Source of the DNA: Desertimonas sp963786985
GTDB lineage: Bacteria > Actinomycetota > Acidimicrobiia > Acidimicrobiales > Ilumatobacteraceae
Length of the DNA stretch: 64,000 bases
Reading direction: 5' to 3'
Assembly (NCBI GenBank): GCA_963786985.1
Contig: CAWBBL010000029.1
Span: 1-64,000 of the forward strand
Below, in pieces: positions 56,605-64,000 of this stretch. Position 1 is the stretch's first letter, and each line of letters opens with the position of its first letter. The notes beneath the pieces are model-generated. The model saw only the letters and a program-made list of their open reading frames with translations, made no database searches and was not told the DNA's origin. Both the position numbers and the translations under genes were made by a program.

Positions 56605-57659
56605 GGTCCGTCCTCCACGGCGAGCGGGGAGGCGCCGCTCGAGGAGTGGTCGGCCGCGGCATGGGCAGGAGGTGGGCCGGCCGCCGGGGAACGAACGAAC
56701 GGGTCGACGACACACGCTGCGGCCCGACCGGTCGCGATCGCCAGTAGTGGCGGGACTGCCTCGATGCACCGCGGCTCGGCGAACGCGCAGCGCGGTGCGA
56801 ACGCGCAGCCCGGCGGTCGTCGGTCGGGCGGCGGCGGCTCGCCGCGGATGACCCGGAGTTCGGCGCCCCGCTCGGTGGGGTCGGGCAGGCTGTCGAGCAG
56901 GCTGCGGGTGTACGGATGACGTGGTGCGGAGAGCAGCTCGCCGACCGGCCCCGACTCGACGACCCGTCCGGCGTAGAGCACGTGCAACGTGTCGGCGACC
57001 GACGACATCACTCCGAGGTCGTGGCTGATCAGCAGCACGGCCATGTCGTTGTCGCGGCGGAGCCGGTCGATCAGCCGCAGGATGCCCGCTTGGACGGTCA
57101 CGTCGAGGGCGGTCGTGGGCTCGTCGGCGATCAGCAGCTGGGGTCCGCAGGCGAGCGCACTGGCGATGGCGATGCGCTGGCGCATCCCCCCCGAGAACTG
57201 GTGCGGATAGCTCGACAGGACGTGCTCGGGGTCGGGGAGGCGCACCGACCGGAGCAGCTCGATCGCCCGCTCGCGAGCTTGTGCCGCCGACAGCCCGAGG
57301 TGGACCTCGACGTGCTCGGTGAGTTGACGTCCGACGCTGAGCATCGGGTGCAGCGACGTCATCGGATCCTGGAACACGACGGCGACCTGATGGCCGCGCA
57401 TCCGCCGCAAACGCGACGTGCTCATCTTCAAGACGTCCTGCCCGGCGAAGCGCACCGCACCGGTGGCCCTCGACCGGTCGGGCAGGAACCCCATCGCCGA
57501 CAGGCCGGTGAGCGTCTTGCCACTCCCGGACTCGCCGGCGAGGCCGACCACAGAGCCGGGTGCGACGGTGAGCGACACGCCGTCGACGAGGGCCACCTCG
57601 CTGTTGCCGCTACGCAGCAGGATGCGCAGGTCCTCGATCTCCAGGACGTTCACACTCAT
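56601..57659 (-). CDS. Peptide ABC importer ATPase (DppD/OppD type)
   Basis: 352 aa. GESGSGKTLTGLSAMG (Walker A), VFQDPMTSLHPMLSVGRQL, FSGGMRQRIAIASALAC, LLIADEPTTALDVTVQ and LLISHDLGVMSSVAD. C-terminal family domain GCAFAPRCAFAEPRC. Start ATG overlaps the upstream permease stop (ATGA). Confidence 0.93.
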   Translation of the reverse strand: MSVNVLEIEDLRILLRSGNSEVALVDGVSLTVAPGSVVGLAGESGSGKTLTGLSAMGFLPDRSRATGAVRFAGQDVLKMSTSRLRRMRGHQVAVVFQDPMTSLHPMLSVGRQLTEHVEVHLGLSAAQARERAIELLRSVRLPDPEHVLSSYPHQFSGGMRQRIAIASALACGPQLLIADEPTTALDVTVQAGILRLIDRLRRDNDMAVLLISHDLGVMSSVADTLHVLYAGRVVESGPVGELLSAPRHPYTRSLLDSLPDPTERGAELRVIRGEPPPPDRRPPGCAFAPRCAFAEPRCIEAVPPLLAIATGRAAACVVDPFVRSPAAGPPPAHAAADHSSSGASPLAVEDGP

Positions 57660-58561
57660 CGCGTTTCGTTGCTCAACGTTCGCGAGGTCCGCGGGTCGAG
57701 GGCGTCACGCAGGCTGTCGCCGAGGAAGTTGAACGCGATCACGACGGTGAGAATCGCCAGGCCCGGGAACATGGCGATCCACCAGCGATCGAACGTGCGC
57801 GCCCCGTCGGCGACCATCGCTCCCCACTCCGGCGACGGCGGCCGGGCGCCGAGGCCGAGGAAGCTGAGGCCGGCCAGCAGCAACAAGGCGTTGCCGAGCT
57901 CCAACGTCGCCAGCACGAGCACCGGCCCGTACACGTTGGGCATCACGTCGACGACGAGCGCCCGCCGGTTGGTCGCCCCGAGCAACCGCGACGCAGCCAC
58001 GAACTCGCGCCCGCGGAACGTGAGGACCAGGCTGCGCACGACCCGGGCGTACGACGGCCAGGCGACGATGACCACGGCGAGGACGGCGTTGCGCAGTCCG
58101 GGCCCGAGCGAGGCGACCACGGCCATCGCCAGGATGATCGGCGGGAAGGCGAACACCAGGTCGCTGAGGCGCATGATCGTGCCGTCGACCGCCCCCGCGA
58201 AGTAGCCGGCGACGGCGCCGGCTGTCGCGCCGATGGTCATTGCCAGGAAGACCAGTAGCACGGCGAGGGGGATCGTGACGCGGGCACCGAGGATCACCCG
58301 GCTGAGCACGTCGCGACCAAGCCCATCGGTGCCGAACCAGTGCTCGGCGCTCGGCGACTCGAAGCGGGGGAAGTCCTGGGCCAGGGGGTCCGCCGGGGCG
58401 ATGAGGTCTCCGAAGATGATCAGCACGAGCCACGCGCCGGCGATCACCAAGCCGATGATCGTCAACGGGCGGCGCAAGGCCGGACGGCGCCGCCGCAGCC
58501 GTCGCCGTCGTCCGATGGCGATCGCTTCATCGAGCGTCGGATCGGTCATCGTCACGGTCAC
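57656..58561 (-). CDS. Peptide ABC importer permease (DppC type)
   Basis: 301 aa from the GTG at 58561 (GTGA overlap with dppB); an ATG at 58549 is an alternative. Arg-rich N-terminus, then helices and the motifs APADPLAQDFPRFESPSAEHWFGTDGLGRDVLSRV and the EAA-like loop EFVAASRLLGATNRRALVVDVMPN, standard for the DppC subunit. Forms the inner-membrane channel with DppB. Confidence 0.92.
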   Translation of the reverse strand: MTVTMTDPTLDEAIAIGRRRRLRRRRPALRRPLTIIGLVIAGAWLVLIIFGDLIAPADPLAQDFPRFESPSAEHWFGTDGLGRDVLSRVILGARVTIPLAVLLVFLAMTIGATAGAVAGYFAGAVDGTIMRLSDLVFAFPPIILAMAVVASLGPGLRNAVLAVVIVAWPSYARVVRSLVLTFRGREFVAASRLLGATNRRALVVDVMPNVYGPVLVLATLELGNALLLLAGLSFLGLGARPPSPEWGAMVADGARTFDRWWIAMFPGLAILTVVIAFNFLGDSLRDALDPRTSRTLSNETR

Positions 58562-59655
58562 TGGAGCACCCTGCACAGATGCGAGCGAGCGAGCGCCAGC
58601 GAGTGAGCGGTCACACGGCCTGCGTGGCCGGGGAACCGAGACTGGTCATGTCGGACCCGCGGATCGATGACGCCGTACAGAACGTCGACGATGAGGTTGA
58701 GCACGATGTACACGGCGGCGACGAACAGGCTCACACCCATCACCGCCGAGAGGTCGAGCGAGGTGGCGCTGAGATAGGCGTACGTGCCGATCCCCGGCCA
58801 GTTGAAGATCCGCTCGACGAGGACCGTGCCGGCGAGCAGGCCGGCGAACGTCACACCGACCACCGTGATGATCGGAACGAGGGCGGCGCGGAGCACGTGG
58901 CGGGTGACGATCGTGCGCGTGGGCAAGCCCTTGGCATAGGCCGCCCGCACGTAGTCGTTGCCGAGCACCTCGAGCACGGCGCTGCGGGTGAATCGGGTGA
59001 TCAACCCGACGGCATAACAGGCGAGCACGAGGGCCGGCAGGATCAGGCGCATCACGGCGTCGCGGAACGTGGCCAGGTCGCCGTCGAGCAGGGCGTCGAC
59101 GGTGTACATCCCGGTCACCCTGTCCGGGGGAATGGCGCCGGGTGGCAAGCGTCCCGAACCGGGGAACACCCGCCAGCGGAACGTCAGGCCGTACAACGCC
59201 GTCAACGACAGCCAGAACACGGGGATCGAGATCCCGGCGAGCGACACGACCCGCAGCGTCCAGTCGGCCGGCCGGTCGCGCCGGAACGCCGCCCACGTTC
59301 CGAGCGCCACTCCGAGGACCATGGAGATGGCGATCGCCGTTCCGGCGAGCTCGAGGGTTGCCGGGGCGTATTCGGCGAGATCCTCGCGAACCGGCCGCCG
59401 GCTCTGCTGCGAGTCGCCGAGATCACCCTTGGCGAGGTTGGCGAGATACGTGAAGTACTGCACCGGCAACGGCCGGTCCAGGCCGTACCGGTGGTTGAAC
59501 GCGGCGACGGCCTCGGGATCCTCGATCGCCCGTTGCCCGAGGTTGGCGGCGGCTGGATCGCCAGGCACCACGTTGGTGAGCAGGAACGTCACCAACGTGA
59601 TGCCGAGCAACAGCAACACGGCGGCGAGCAGCCGTCGCGTCAAGAAACGCCCCAT
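58558..59655 (-). CDS. Peptide ABC importer permease (DppB type) with repeat-derived tail
   Basis: 365 aa. ITLVTFLLTNVVPGDPA, YGLDRPLPVQYFTYL, the EAA loop NDYVRAAYAKGLPTRTIVTRHVLRAALVP and the usual near-terminal LIVDVLYGVIDPRVR. After DPRVR, where family members normally end, about 25 extra residues (HDQSRFPGHAGRVTAHS...) are encoded by a copy of dispersed repeat B. Confidence 0.92.
   Translation of the reverse strand: MGRFLTRRLLAAVLLLLGITLVTFLLTNVVPGDPAAANLGQRAIEDPEAVAAFNHRYGLDRPLPVQYFTYLANLAKGDLGDSQQSRRPVREDLAEYAPATLELAGTAIAISMVLGVALGTWAAFRRDRPADWTLRVVSLAGISIPVFWLSLTALYGLTFRWRVFPGSGRLPPGAIPPDRVTGMYTVDALLDGDLATFRDAVMRLILPALVLACYAVGLITRFTRSAVLEVLGNDYVRAAYAKGLPTRTIVTRHVLRAALVPIITVVGVTFAGLLAGTVLVERIFNWPGIGTYAYLSATSLDLSAVMGVSLFVAAVYIVLNLIVDVLYGVIDPRVRHDQSRFPGHAGRVTAHSLALARSHLCRVLQ
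58563..58636. repeat. Dispersed repeat B, copy 3 (dppB-dppC junction)
   Basis: GGAGCACC, then GATGCGAGCGAGCGAGCGCC, GAGTGAGCGGTCACA and CGGCCTGCGTGGCCGGGGAAC; over 50 bp nearly identical to the copy at 19275. It replaces the expected end of dppB and codes FPGHAGR on the minus strand. Confidence 0.85.
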
Positions 59656-59670
59656 GCTCAGGGCGTCTTA

Positions 59671-61287
59671 TCAGGCTGCGGGTGCTAGCGAACGCACGTC
59701 GATCAGCAGCGTCGGGTGGAACAGTGCTCCGGTGACCCGATCGGTTACCGAAACGACCGAGGCGGTCGGCTGGAACAGCGGGAAGATCGGCCCCGATTCG
59801 TTGAGCATCTGCTGGAACTCCTCGAACATTGGGGCGCGGGTCGCGTCGTCGACGGTGGTCGCGGCGTCCTGAGACACTGCCTCGATCTCCGGGGCTGCCC
59901 CTTCGGCCCAACCGGCGCGCAGGCCGACGAGCTCACCGGGTCCGAACACCAGATAGTCCTGCGGGTCCGGGTAGTCCGGGTTCCACAGCCACAGGCCCAT
60001 CTGCTCGGCCCCGGCGCGGTAGTTCTCCAGCGTCGTGGCGACCGGTCCCGGGAGCAACTCGACGGTGATGCCGACCTCCTCGAGGTTGGCGACGATGCGC
60101 TCGGCGATCGGCCCGAATGACAGGCCGCTCACCGTCAGGTCGCTGGGGTACTCGAGCTGCACCGTCGCCCCCTCGCACACCGTGCACCGGGCGAGCGCCT
60201 CCTGGGCGCGGGCGACGTCACGCTCGACGGCGAGGTCCGGCGCCAGCGTCCCGAGGAAGTGCGTGGGGATCACGCCGGGAGCCTGCACAGCACCTTCGCC
60301 GGCCAGCTCGAGGATGCCGGCGTAGTCGAGGCCGTAGCGGACGGCCTCGACGAAGTCGGGGTTCGACGTGACCTCGGAGATCTCCGGGTTGGCGTTGGCG
60401 AACACGAAGAAGATCGTCGGCGAGGCCGTTTCGTCGATCGTCAGCCCCTCGGCCCCACGCAGCGGACCGAGTTGGTCGCTGGCGAGGTCCATGACGATGT
60501 CGGCGTTGCCGTTCTGCACGTCGATCGCCTGGGTGGACACGTCACTGTTACGGATCACGATGCGGTCGAACACCGCCGGCTGCGGTCCGACGTACTCCGG
60601 ATTGGCGGCGACCACGGTCTCGCCGGTCGTGCTGAAGCTCTCCAGGACGTACGGGCCGGATCCGGCCGACGTCGAGTTGAGGAACTCCTCGGCGGCGTCG
60701 TCGGCATCGGCTCCGGGCTGGTCGGTGCCGCCGTTCTCGATCACGACGTCGCTGTTGACGATGCCCAGCGTCGGCGTCGGCAGGATGCGTGGCAACGCCG
60801 GATTCGGTGCCTCCGTCGTCAGCCGCACGGTCGACGCGTCGACGGCCTCGGCCGTGACACCTTCCATCAAGAACGCGCCGCTGCTCTTCAGTTCGCGCAC
60901 CCGGTTGAGCGAGAAGGCCACGTCGGCGGCCTCGACGGGTGAGCCGTCGGAGAAGACGGCGTCGGTGCGCAGCGTGAACGTGAACTCGGTGGCGTCCTCG
61001 TTGGCCTCCCAGCTCTCGGCGAGTCCGGGCATCGGCTCGGTGACGTCGTTGTTCTGGAACGTCAACAGCGTGTCGTACATCGCCGGGATGATGATTCCCC
61101 CGGTGGTCTCGAACATCCGGCCGGGATCCATCGTGACGAGGTCGAAGCTCTTGCCGATGACGAGCGTGCCGCCGCCCTCACCGGACTGCGGCGACGGTTC
61201 ATTCGCCAAGGCAGTTCCCGCGCCGCCGATGCCGGCCGCCAACAGCGTCGCCACAATGGCCAGACGCCGCGTCCTTCGTGCAGTCAT
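59671..61287 (-). CDS. Peptide ABC importer substrate-binding protein (DppA type)
   Basis: 538 aa. Signal peptide (RRLAIVATLLAAGIGGAGTALA; no lipobox Cys), then the SBP_bac_5 domain: GTLVIGKSFDLVTMDPGRMFETTGG, AESWEANEDATEFTFTLRTDAVFSDGSPVEAADVAFSLNR and VRYGLDYAGILELAGEG. First gene of the importer operon, good RBS (GAGGAGG). Captures peptides or similar solutes. Confidence 0.92.
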   Translation of the reverse strand: MTARRTRRLAIVATLLAAGIGGAGTALANEPSPQSGEGGGTLVIGKSFDLVTMDPGRMFETTGGIIIPAMYDTLLTFQNNDVTEPMPGLAESWEANEDATEFTFTLRTDAVFSDGSPVEAADVAFSLNRVRELKSSGAFLMEGVTAEAVDASTVRLTTEAPNPALPRILPTPTLGIVNSDVVIENGGTDQPGADADDAAEEFLNSTSAGSGPYVLESFSTTGETVVAANPEYVGPQPAVFDRIVIRNSDVSTQAIDVQNGNADIVMDLASDQLGPLRGAEGLTIDETASPTIFFVFANANPEISEVTSNPDFVEAVRYGLDYAGILELAGEGAVQAPGVIPTHFLGTLAPDLAVERDVARAQEALARCTVCEGATVQLEYPSDLTVSGLSFGPIAERIVANLEEVGITVELLPGPVATTLENYRAGAEQMGLWLWNPDYPDPQDYLVFGPGELVGLRAGWAEGAAPEIEAVSQDAATTVDDATRAPMFEEFQQMLNESGPIFPLFQPTASVVSVTDRVTGALFHPTLLIDVRSLAPAA

Positions 61288-61342
61288 GTGCCCTCCTCAG
61301 ATTGCGTTTCGGCCATCCAGGCCGCCGCGTACGCCGGACCTA

Positions 61343-61354
61343 GCGAACGTTCGC
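61343..61354. promoter_or_regulatory. Perfect palindrome upstream of dppA
   Basis: GCGAACGTTCGC between the tetR stop and the dppA start. Half-site GCGAAC resembles the operator halves at 51865 and 63563 but the two halves are adjacent rather than spaced by 8. Possible regulator site. Confidence 0.4.
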
Positions 61355-61432
61355 ACGCAGCCTCGCAGACCGGGGCGACGCCGCGCAACCGACTCCTTGG
61401 TCCGTCCTCCCTGGTCCGCCGCGTCGAACCGA

Positions 61433-62038
61433 TCAGCCGGGGCGGGCGGTCGCCAATCCGTTGAGGACCAAGTCCGTGTACCGCGCGGCGATCTCCTCGA
61501 GCTGCAGGCGTCCGTCGGGGCGGAACCACGTCGAGGTGCTCGTGCCCACGGCGAGAATCGCCCAGGCGGTGAGCTTGGCGTCGGGCGCCTGGAAGCTGCC
61601 GTCAGCGACTCCTCGCTCGATGATGTCGACGAAGCGCTCCTCGTACTGGTCGCGCAGCTTGACGACCTTGCGCCGGTGGGCAGCCGTGAGGCTGCGCAAC
61701 TCCGAGTTGCCGATGAACACCTCGCGGGCACGCGCTGTGTGGAAGAACACGTGCACCTCGATCGCGGCCCGCAGCCGCTCGACGCTGTCGGTCACGACGG
61801 CCAGCCGGGCGTCGAACTCGCGGAGGAGGTCCTCCATGATCGTCGACATGATCGAATAGAGGAGGCTCTCCTTCGAGGACAGGTGGTTGTACAGGCTGCC
61901 CACCTGGATCCCGACCTCTCCGGCGATGGCCCGCAGGCTGGTGGCCTCATAGCCGTGCTCGAAGAACAGGTCGATGGCCGACGATCGGATCAGCTCGGCG
62001 GTGGACGGCTTGGTCGCCGGGATGGCATTCACGGTCAC
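61433..62038 (-). CDS. TetR/AcrR family transcriptional regulator
   Basis: 201 aa. N-terminal HTH: TAELIRSSAIDLFFEHGYEATSLRAIAGEVGIQVGSLYNHLSSKESLL (in parts), then a ligand domain typical of acyl-CoA/lipid-type TetR proteins (TetR_C_33-like: EVHVFFHTARAREVFIGNSELRSL). GTG at 62038 chosen because TAAGGT ends 7 nt upstream. Sits between dppA and the HMG-CoA-lyase-like gene; likely controls both and the M24/LLM and cupin/ABC divergent promoters. Confidence 0.88.
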   Translation of the reverse strand: MTVNAIPATKPSTAELIRSSAIDLFFEHGYEATSLRAIAGEVGIQVGSLYNHLSSKESLLYSIMSTIMEDLLREFDARLAVVTDSVERLRAAIEVHVFFHTARAREVFIGNSELRSLTAAHRRKVVKLRDQYEERFVDIIERGVADGSFQAPDAKLTAWAILAVGTSTSTWFRPDGRLQLEEIAARYTDLVLNGLATARPG

Positions 62039-62045
62039 GGCACCC

Positions 62046-62051
62046 ACCTTA
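62046..62051 (-). promoter_or_regulatory. -10 box of tetR leaderless promoter, next to a half-operator
   Basis: TAAGGT on the minus strand, 7 nt before GTG 62038. It abuts ACGAACG (62051-62057), the half-site seen at 51864 and 63561, which suggests autoregulation. Confidence 0.5.
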
Positions 62052-62069
62052 CGAACGCGGTCGTCCACG

Positions 62070-63029
62070 TCACGCGGACCGCGTTCGCTCGCGAACTGCT
62101 CGCAGACTGCCCCCACGAGTGAGCTTGCCGGGCAACGGGTGGCCGACGATCGACTCGACCAGGCGGGCGCACTCGATCAGCGCGTCGAGGTCGACGCCGG
62201 TGTCGATGCCCAGCTCCTCGCACAGGAAGATCAACTCCTCGCTGCACACGTTGCCGGCGGCACCCTCGTGACCGGCGAACGGGCATCCTCCGAGGCCGGC
62301 ACACGTCGAGTCGAAGCGGGCGACACCGAGGCGCAGGGCCGCGTAGGCGTTGGCCACGCCGAGGCCGCGAGTGTCGTGGAGATGGAGGCCCAGGGCCAGA
62401 TCGGGCCAGCGGTCACGCACCGCGCCGAGCACCCGCTCGATGGCCGCCGGCCCGGCGAAGCCGACCGTGTCGGCGAGGAACACGGAGTCCAGCTCGACGT
62501 CGAACTCCTCGGCGAGCGCGAGGATCTCGGCGACCCGGGCACAGACGTCGGCCACCGGCACCTCGCCCTGGTAGTTGCAGCCGAAGGCAGTCATCACGTA
62601 GCCCCACTTGGTCACCACACCGGCGTCCCGGTAACGGGTCAGCCACGCCCGTTGCTCGGCGTTCGTCTGCGCCGCGTCCATCCCGGTGTTGTGGACCGAG
62701 AACTGCTCCGACGCGGTCACGCGGATCGCCCCGATGATGTCGAGTTGGGTGGCCAGGGCCCGGTCGAGGCCGCGGCTGTTCAGCCACAGGCCGGTGTACG
62801 CGACGTCGTCACGCTTGGTGATCCCGGCGGCGACTTCCTCGGCGTCGGCCATCGTCGGGACACGTTGGGGGTTCACGAACGACACGCAGTCGATCTTCGT
62901 CAGCCCGGTCTCGGCGAGCGCTTCGATGAAGCGGACCTTGTCGGCAACAGGGATCGCCTTCTGCTCGATCTGGAAGCCTTCGCGCGGTCCCTCTTCTTGG
63001 ATCAACACTCGCGGCGGCAAATCGTTCAC
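62070..63029 (-). CDS. Hydroxymethylglutaryl-CoA lyase-like enzyme
   Basis: 319 aa TIM-barrel lyase. Family motifs: IQEEGPREGFQIE (EVGPRDGLQ in classic members), CVSFVNPQRVPTMADAEEV, metal-binding LHLHDTRGLG and GLGGCPFAGHEGAAGNVCSEE with the active-site Cys. Could act on HMG-CoA or a related 3-hydroxy acid/CoA ester. GTG start. Promoter side carries dispersed repeat A; no leucine-pathway genes nearby. Confidence 0.85.
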   Translation of the reverse strand: MNDLPPRVLIQEEGPREGFQIEQKAIPVADKVRFIEALAETGLTKIDCVSFVNPQRVPTMADAEEVAAGITKRDDVAYTGLWLNSRGLDRALATQLDIIGAIRVTASEQFSVHNTGMDAAQTNAEQRAWLTRYRDAGVVTKWGYVMTAFGCNYQGEVPVADVCARVAEILALAEEFDVELDSVFLADTVGFAGPAAIERVLGAVRDRWPDLALGLHLHDTRGLGVANAYAALRLGVARFDSTCAGLGGCPFAGHEGAAGNVCSEELIFLCEELGIDTGVDLDALIECARLVESIVGHPLPGKLTRGGSLRAVRERTRSA

Positions 63030-63055
63030 GACGCCGCCTCCCGCCTGTCCGCCAA

Positions 63056-63131
63056 TCTGGGGAAGATGTGTGTCGGGCCCTGACAGGAATCTTCCCCACA
63101 TGGGGTCGTGACACGAATGTTCCCCAGATGG
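63056..63131. repeat. Dispersed palindromic repeat A, copy 3
   Basis: ATCTGGGGAAGAT, GTGTCGGGCCCTGACAGGAA, TCTTCCCCACATG and GACACGAATGTTCCCCAGATG, same orientation as copy 1. Between the lyase and cupin genes. Confidence 0.85.
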
Positions 63132-63147
63132 TGGAGACCGGGCGGGG

Positions 63148-63549
63148 TCATTCGAGCAGCGTTCCGGCGAGCGATCCTTCGAGGAACTTGTTCGGCTTGA
63201 GGAAGAAGGCGAGGACGAGAGCACCGTCCGTCGACCACGCATCGTGGCGGTTGCCGGGCGGACGCCACACGAAGTTGCCCGCCGTCACCACCCCTTCGGC
63301 GTCCTCGATCGACCCCTCGAGGAGATACGTCTGCTCGATCTCGACATGTTCGTGCAGTGCCAGGTGAGCGCCGGGCTGCCACCGGAACAGAGCAGTGAGC
63401 AGACCCGTTTCCTTGTCCTCGAGGAGCACCTTCATGTCGATGCCCTCGCTGGGCGTCGGCTTCCATGGCAACGACTCGACATCGACGTACCTCGACGCCA
63501 GCGGCTCGAGCAACTCGATGTCCTTCATGTGTGGCGTGGTGGCTGCCAT
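63148..63549 (-). CDS. Cupin-domain protein (ChrR/2,4'-dihydroxyacetophenone dioxygenase-like)
   Basis: 133 aa single cupin. Metal motif 1 PGAHLALHEHVEIEQTYLLEG (HxH...E) and motif 2 in WRPPGNRHDAWS. Family includes ChrR anti-sigma cupins and acetylacetone/DHAP dioxygenases; a small-molecule oxygenase or sensor is possible. Divergent from the ABC ATPase across a palindromic operator. Confidence 0.75.
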   Translation of the reverse strand: MAATTPHMKDIELLEPLASRYVDVESLPWKPTPSEGIDMKVLLEDKETGLLTALFRWQPGAHLALHEHVEIEQTYLLEGSIEDAEGVVTAGNFVWRPPGNRHDAWSTDGALVLAFFLKPNKFLEGSLAGTLLE

Positions 63550-63562
63550 CAAACCCCCAGAC

Positions 63563-63578
63563 GAACGAGCGATTGTTC
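63563..63578. promoter_or_regulatory. Palindromic operator in cupin/ABC divergent promoter
   Basis: GAAC-N8-GTTC. Read in reverse (GAACAATCGCTCGTTCGT) it matches the site at 51866 (GAACGGTCGCTCGTTCGC) at 15 of 18 positions or so. Candidate TetR operator. Confidence 0.6.
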
Positions 63579-63584
63579 ACATAC

Positions 63585-63590
63585 TACCAT
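63585..63590 (+). promoter_or_regulatory. -10 box, leaderless promoter of amino-acid ABC ATPase
   Basis: TACCAT ends 8 nt before GTG 63599 (5 nt before GTG 63596), just downstream of the operator. Confidence 0.45.
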
Positions 63591-63598
63591 CGGCGGTG

Positions 63599-64000
63599 GT
63601 GGCCGATCCGCTCCTCCGACTCCGCTCGATCACCAAGTCGTTCGGCTCGGTCGAGGTGCTCCACGGCATCGACCTCGACGTCGAGCGGGGAGAGGTCGTG
63701 TGCATCATCGGACCGAGCGGTTCGGGCAAGAGCACGCTGTTGCGCTGTGTCAATTTCATCGCCCCGCCGACGTCGGGATCGGTCGTCTTCGACGGCAACG
63801 AGTACCACCCGCCGCAGGAGCATCGCTGGCTGCCGTGGCTCGGGCGCGCTGAGCGCCAACGGCTGATCCGCCTGCGTGCCGACATCGGCATGGTGTTCCA
63901 GCACTTCAACGTGTTCCCGCACCTGACCGCGGTCCAGAACGTGACGCTCGGCCTGCGGCGCACGAGAGGGCTGAGCAGGTCGGCGGCCGACGCGCGGGCT
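63599..64000 (+). CDS. Polar amino-acid ABC importer ATPase (partial, runs off window)
   Basis: First 134 codons of a GlnQ/HisP-type ATPase. LRSITKSFGSVEVLHGIDLDV, Walker A GPSGSGKST, LRCVNFIAPPTSGSV, a longer than usual insert before the Q-loop (EYHPPQEHRWLPWLGRAER) and MVFQHFNVFPHLTAVQNVTLG. The open frame reaches the window edge. The permease and binding-protein genes would be expected just beyond. Confidence 0.9.
   Translation, partial: MADPLLRLRSITKSFGSVEVLHGIDLDVERGEVVCIIGPSGSGKSTLLRCVNFIAPPTSGSVVFDGNEYHPPQEHRWLPWLGRAERQRLIRLRADIGMVFQHFNVFPHLTAVQNVTLGLRRTRGLSRSAADARA

Overview
The window is very GC-rich, densely coded DNA with GTG/TTG starts, four-base stop/start overlaps and F420/LLM-type enzymes. 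It also has poly-Asp lipoproteins and many genes whose start lies 6-8 nt after a TANNNT box. All of this points to an actinobacterium. An Acidimicrobiia (Ilumatobacter-like) origin is my best guess, but no rRNA or tRNA is present to confirm it.

Layout. 1-5.8 kb: tyrosine catabolism (Lrp/AsnC regulator divergent from hpd, an aminotransferase, a DinB-like protein, fahA, hmgA). 6.3-12.7 kb: one giant sortase-type surface protein of about 18 repeats of about 90 aa. 12.7-18.2 kb: a dienelactone hydrolase, membrane proteins, a toroid-fold protein, an HTTM-domain protein and a solitary NuoF-like flavoprotein. 18.3-23.3 kb: meaB-mutB-mutA for methylmalonyl-CoA mutase. 23.4-30.8 kb: lipoproteins, a nucleotidase, an aminotransferase, and a three-gene drug-type ABC exporter interrupted by a truncated AbiEi/DUF559-like gene. 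30.9-36.7 kb: a 2OG-Fe(II) oxygenase divergent from a BMP-type nucleoside ABC importer. 36.7-41.4 kb: msrA, a LEA-like protein, an ABC exporter and a secreted hydrolase. 41.4-47.8 kb: a 1403-aa subtilase/VWA protein, a proline-racemase-family epimerase and a DapA-family enzyme. 47.9-64 kb: LLM and F420/FMN enzymes, an M24 peptidase, a DUF885 protein, a complete Dpp-type peptide importer, a TetR regulator, an HMG-CoA-lyase-like enzyme, a cupin and the start of a polar amino-acid ABC importer.

How it works together. The first block takes tyrosine to fumarate and acetoacetate. The mut block handles propionyl-CoA-derived carbon. The 41-64 kb block looks like peptide scavenging: protease, peptide importer, Xaa-Pro-type peptidase, then 4-hydroxyproline-type epimerase and deaminase, with a TetR regulator and similar GAAC-N8-GTTC palindromes at two divergent promoters. 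That linkage is inference.

Two dispersed repeat families, three copies each, sit at gene junctions. Many reading frames at 0-3, 8-12, 13, 15 and 31-37 kb are broken by single-base indels, often in G/C runs, although the protein similarity continues across the breaks. I treat most as probable sequence errors and say so in each entry; true decay cannot be excluded. No transposase, CRISPR array, rRNA or tRNA was seen.
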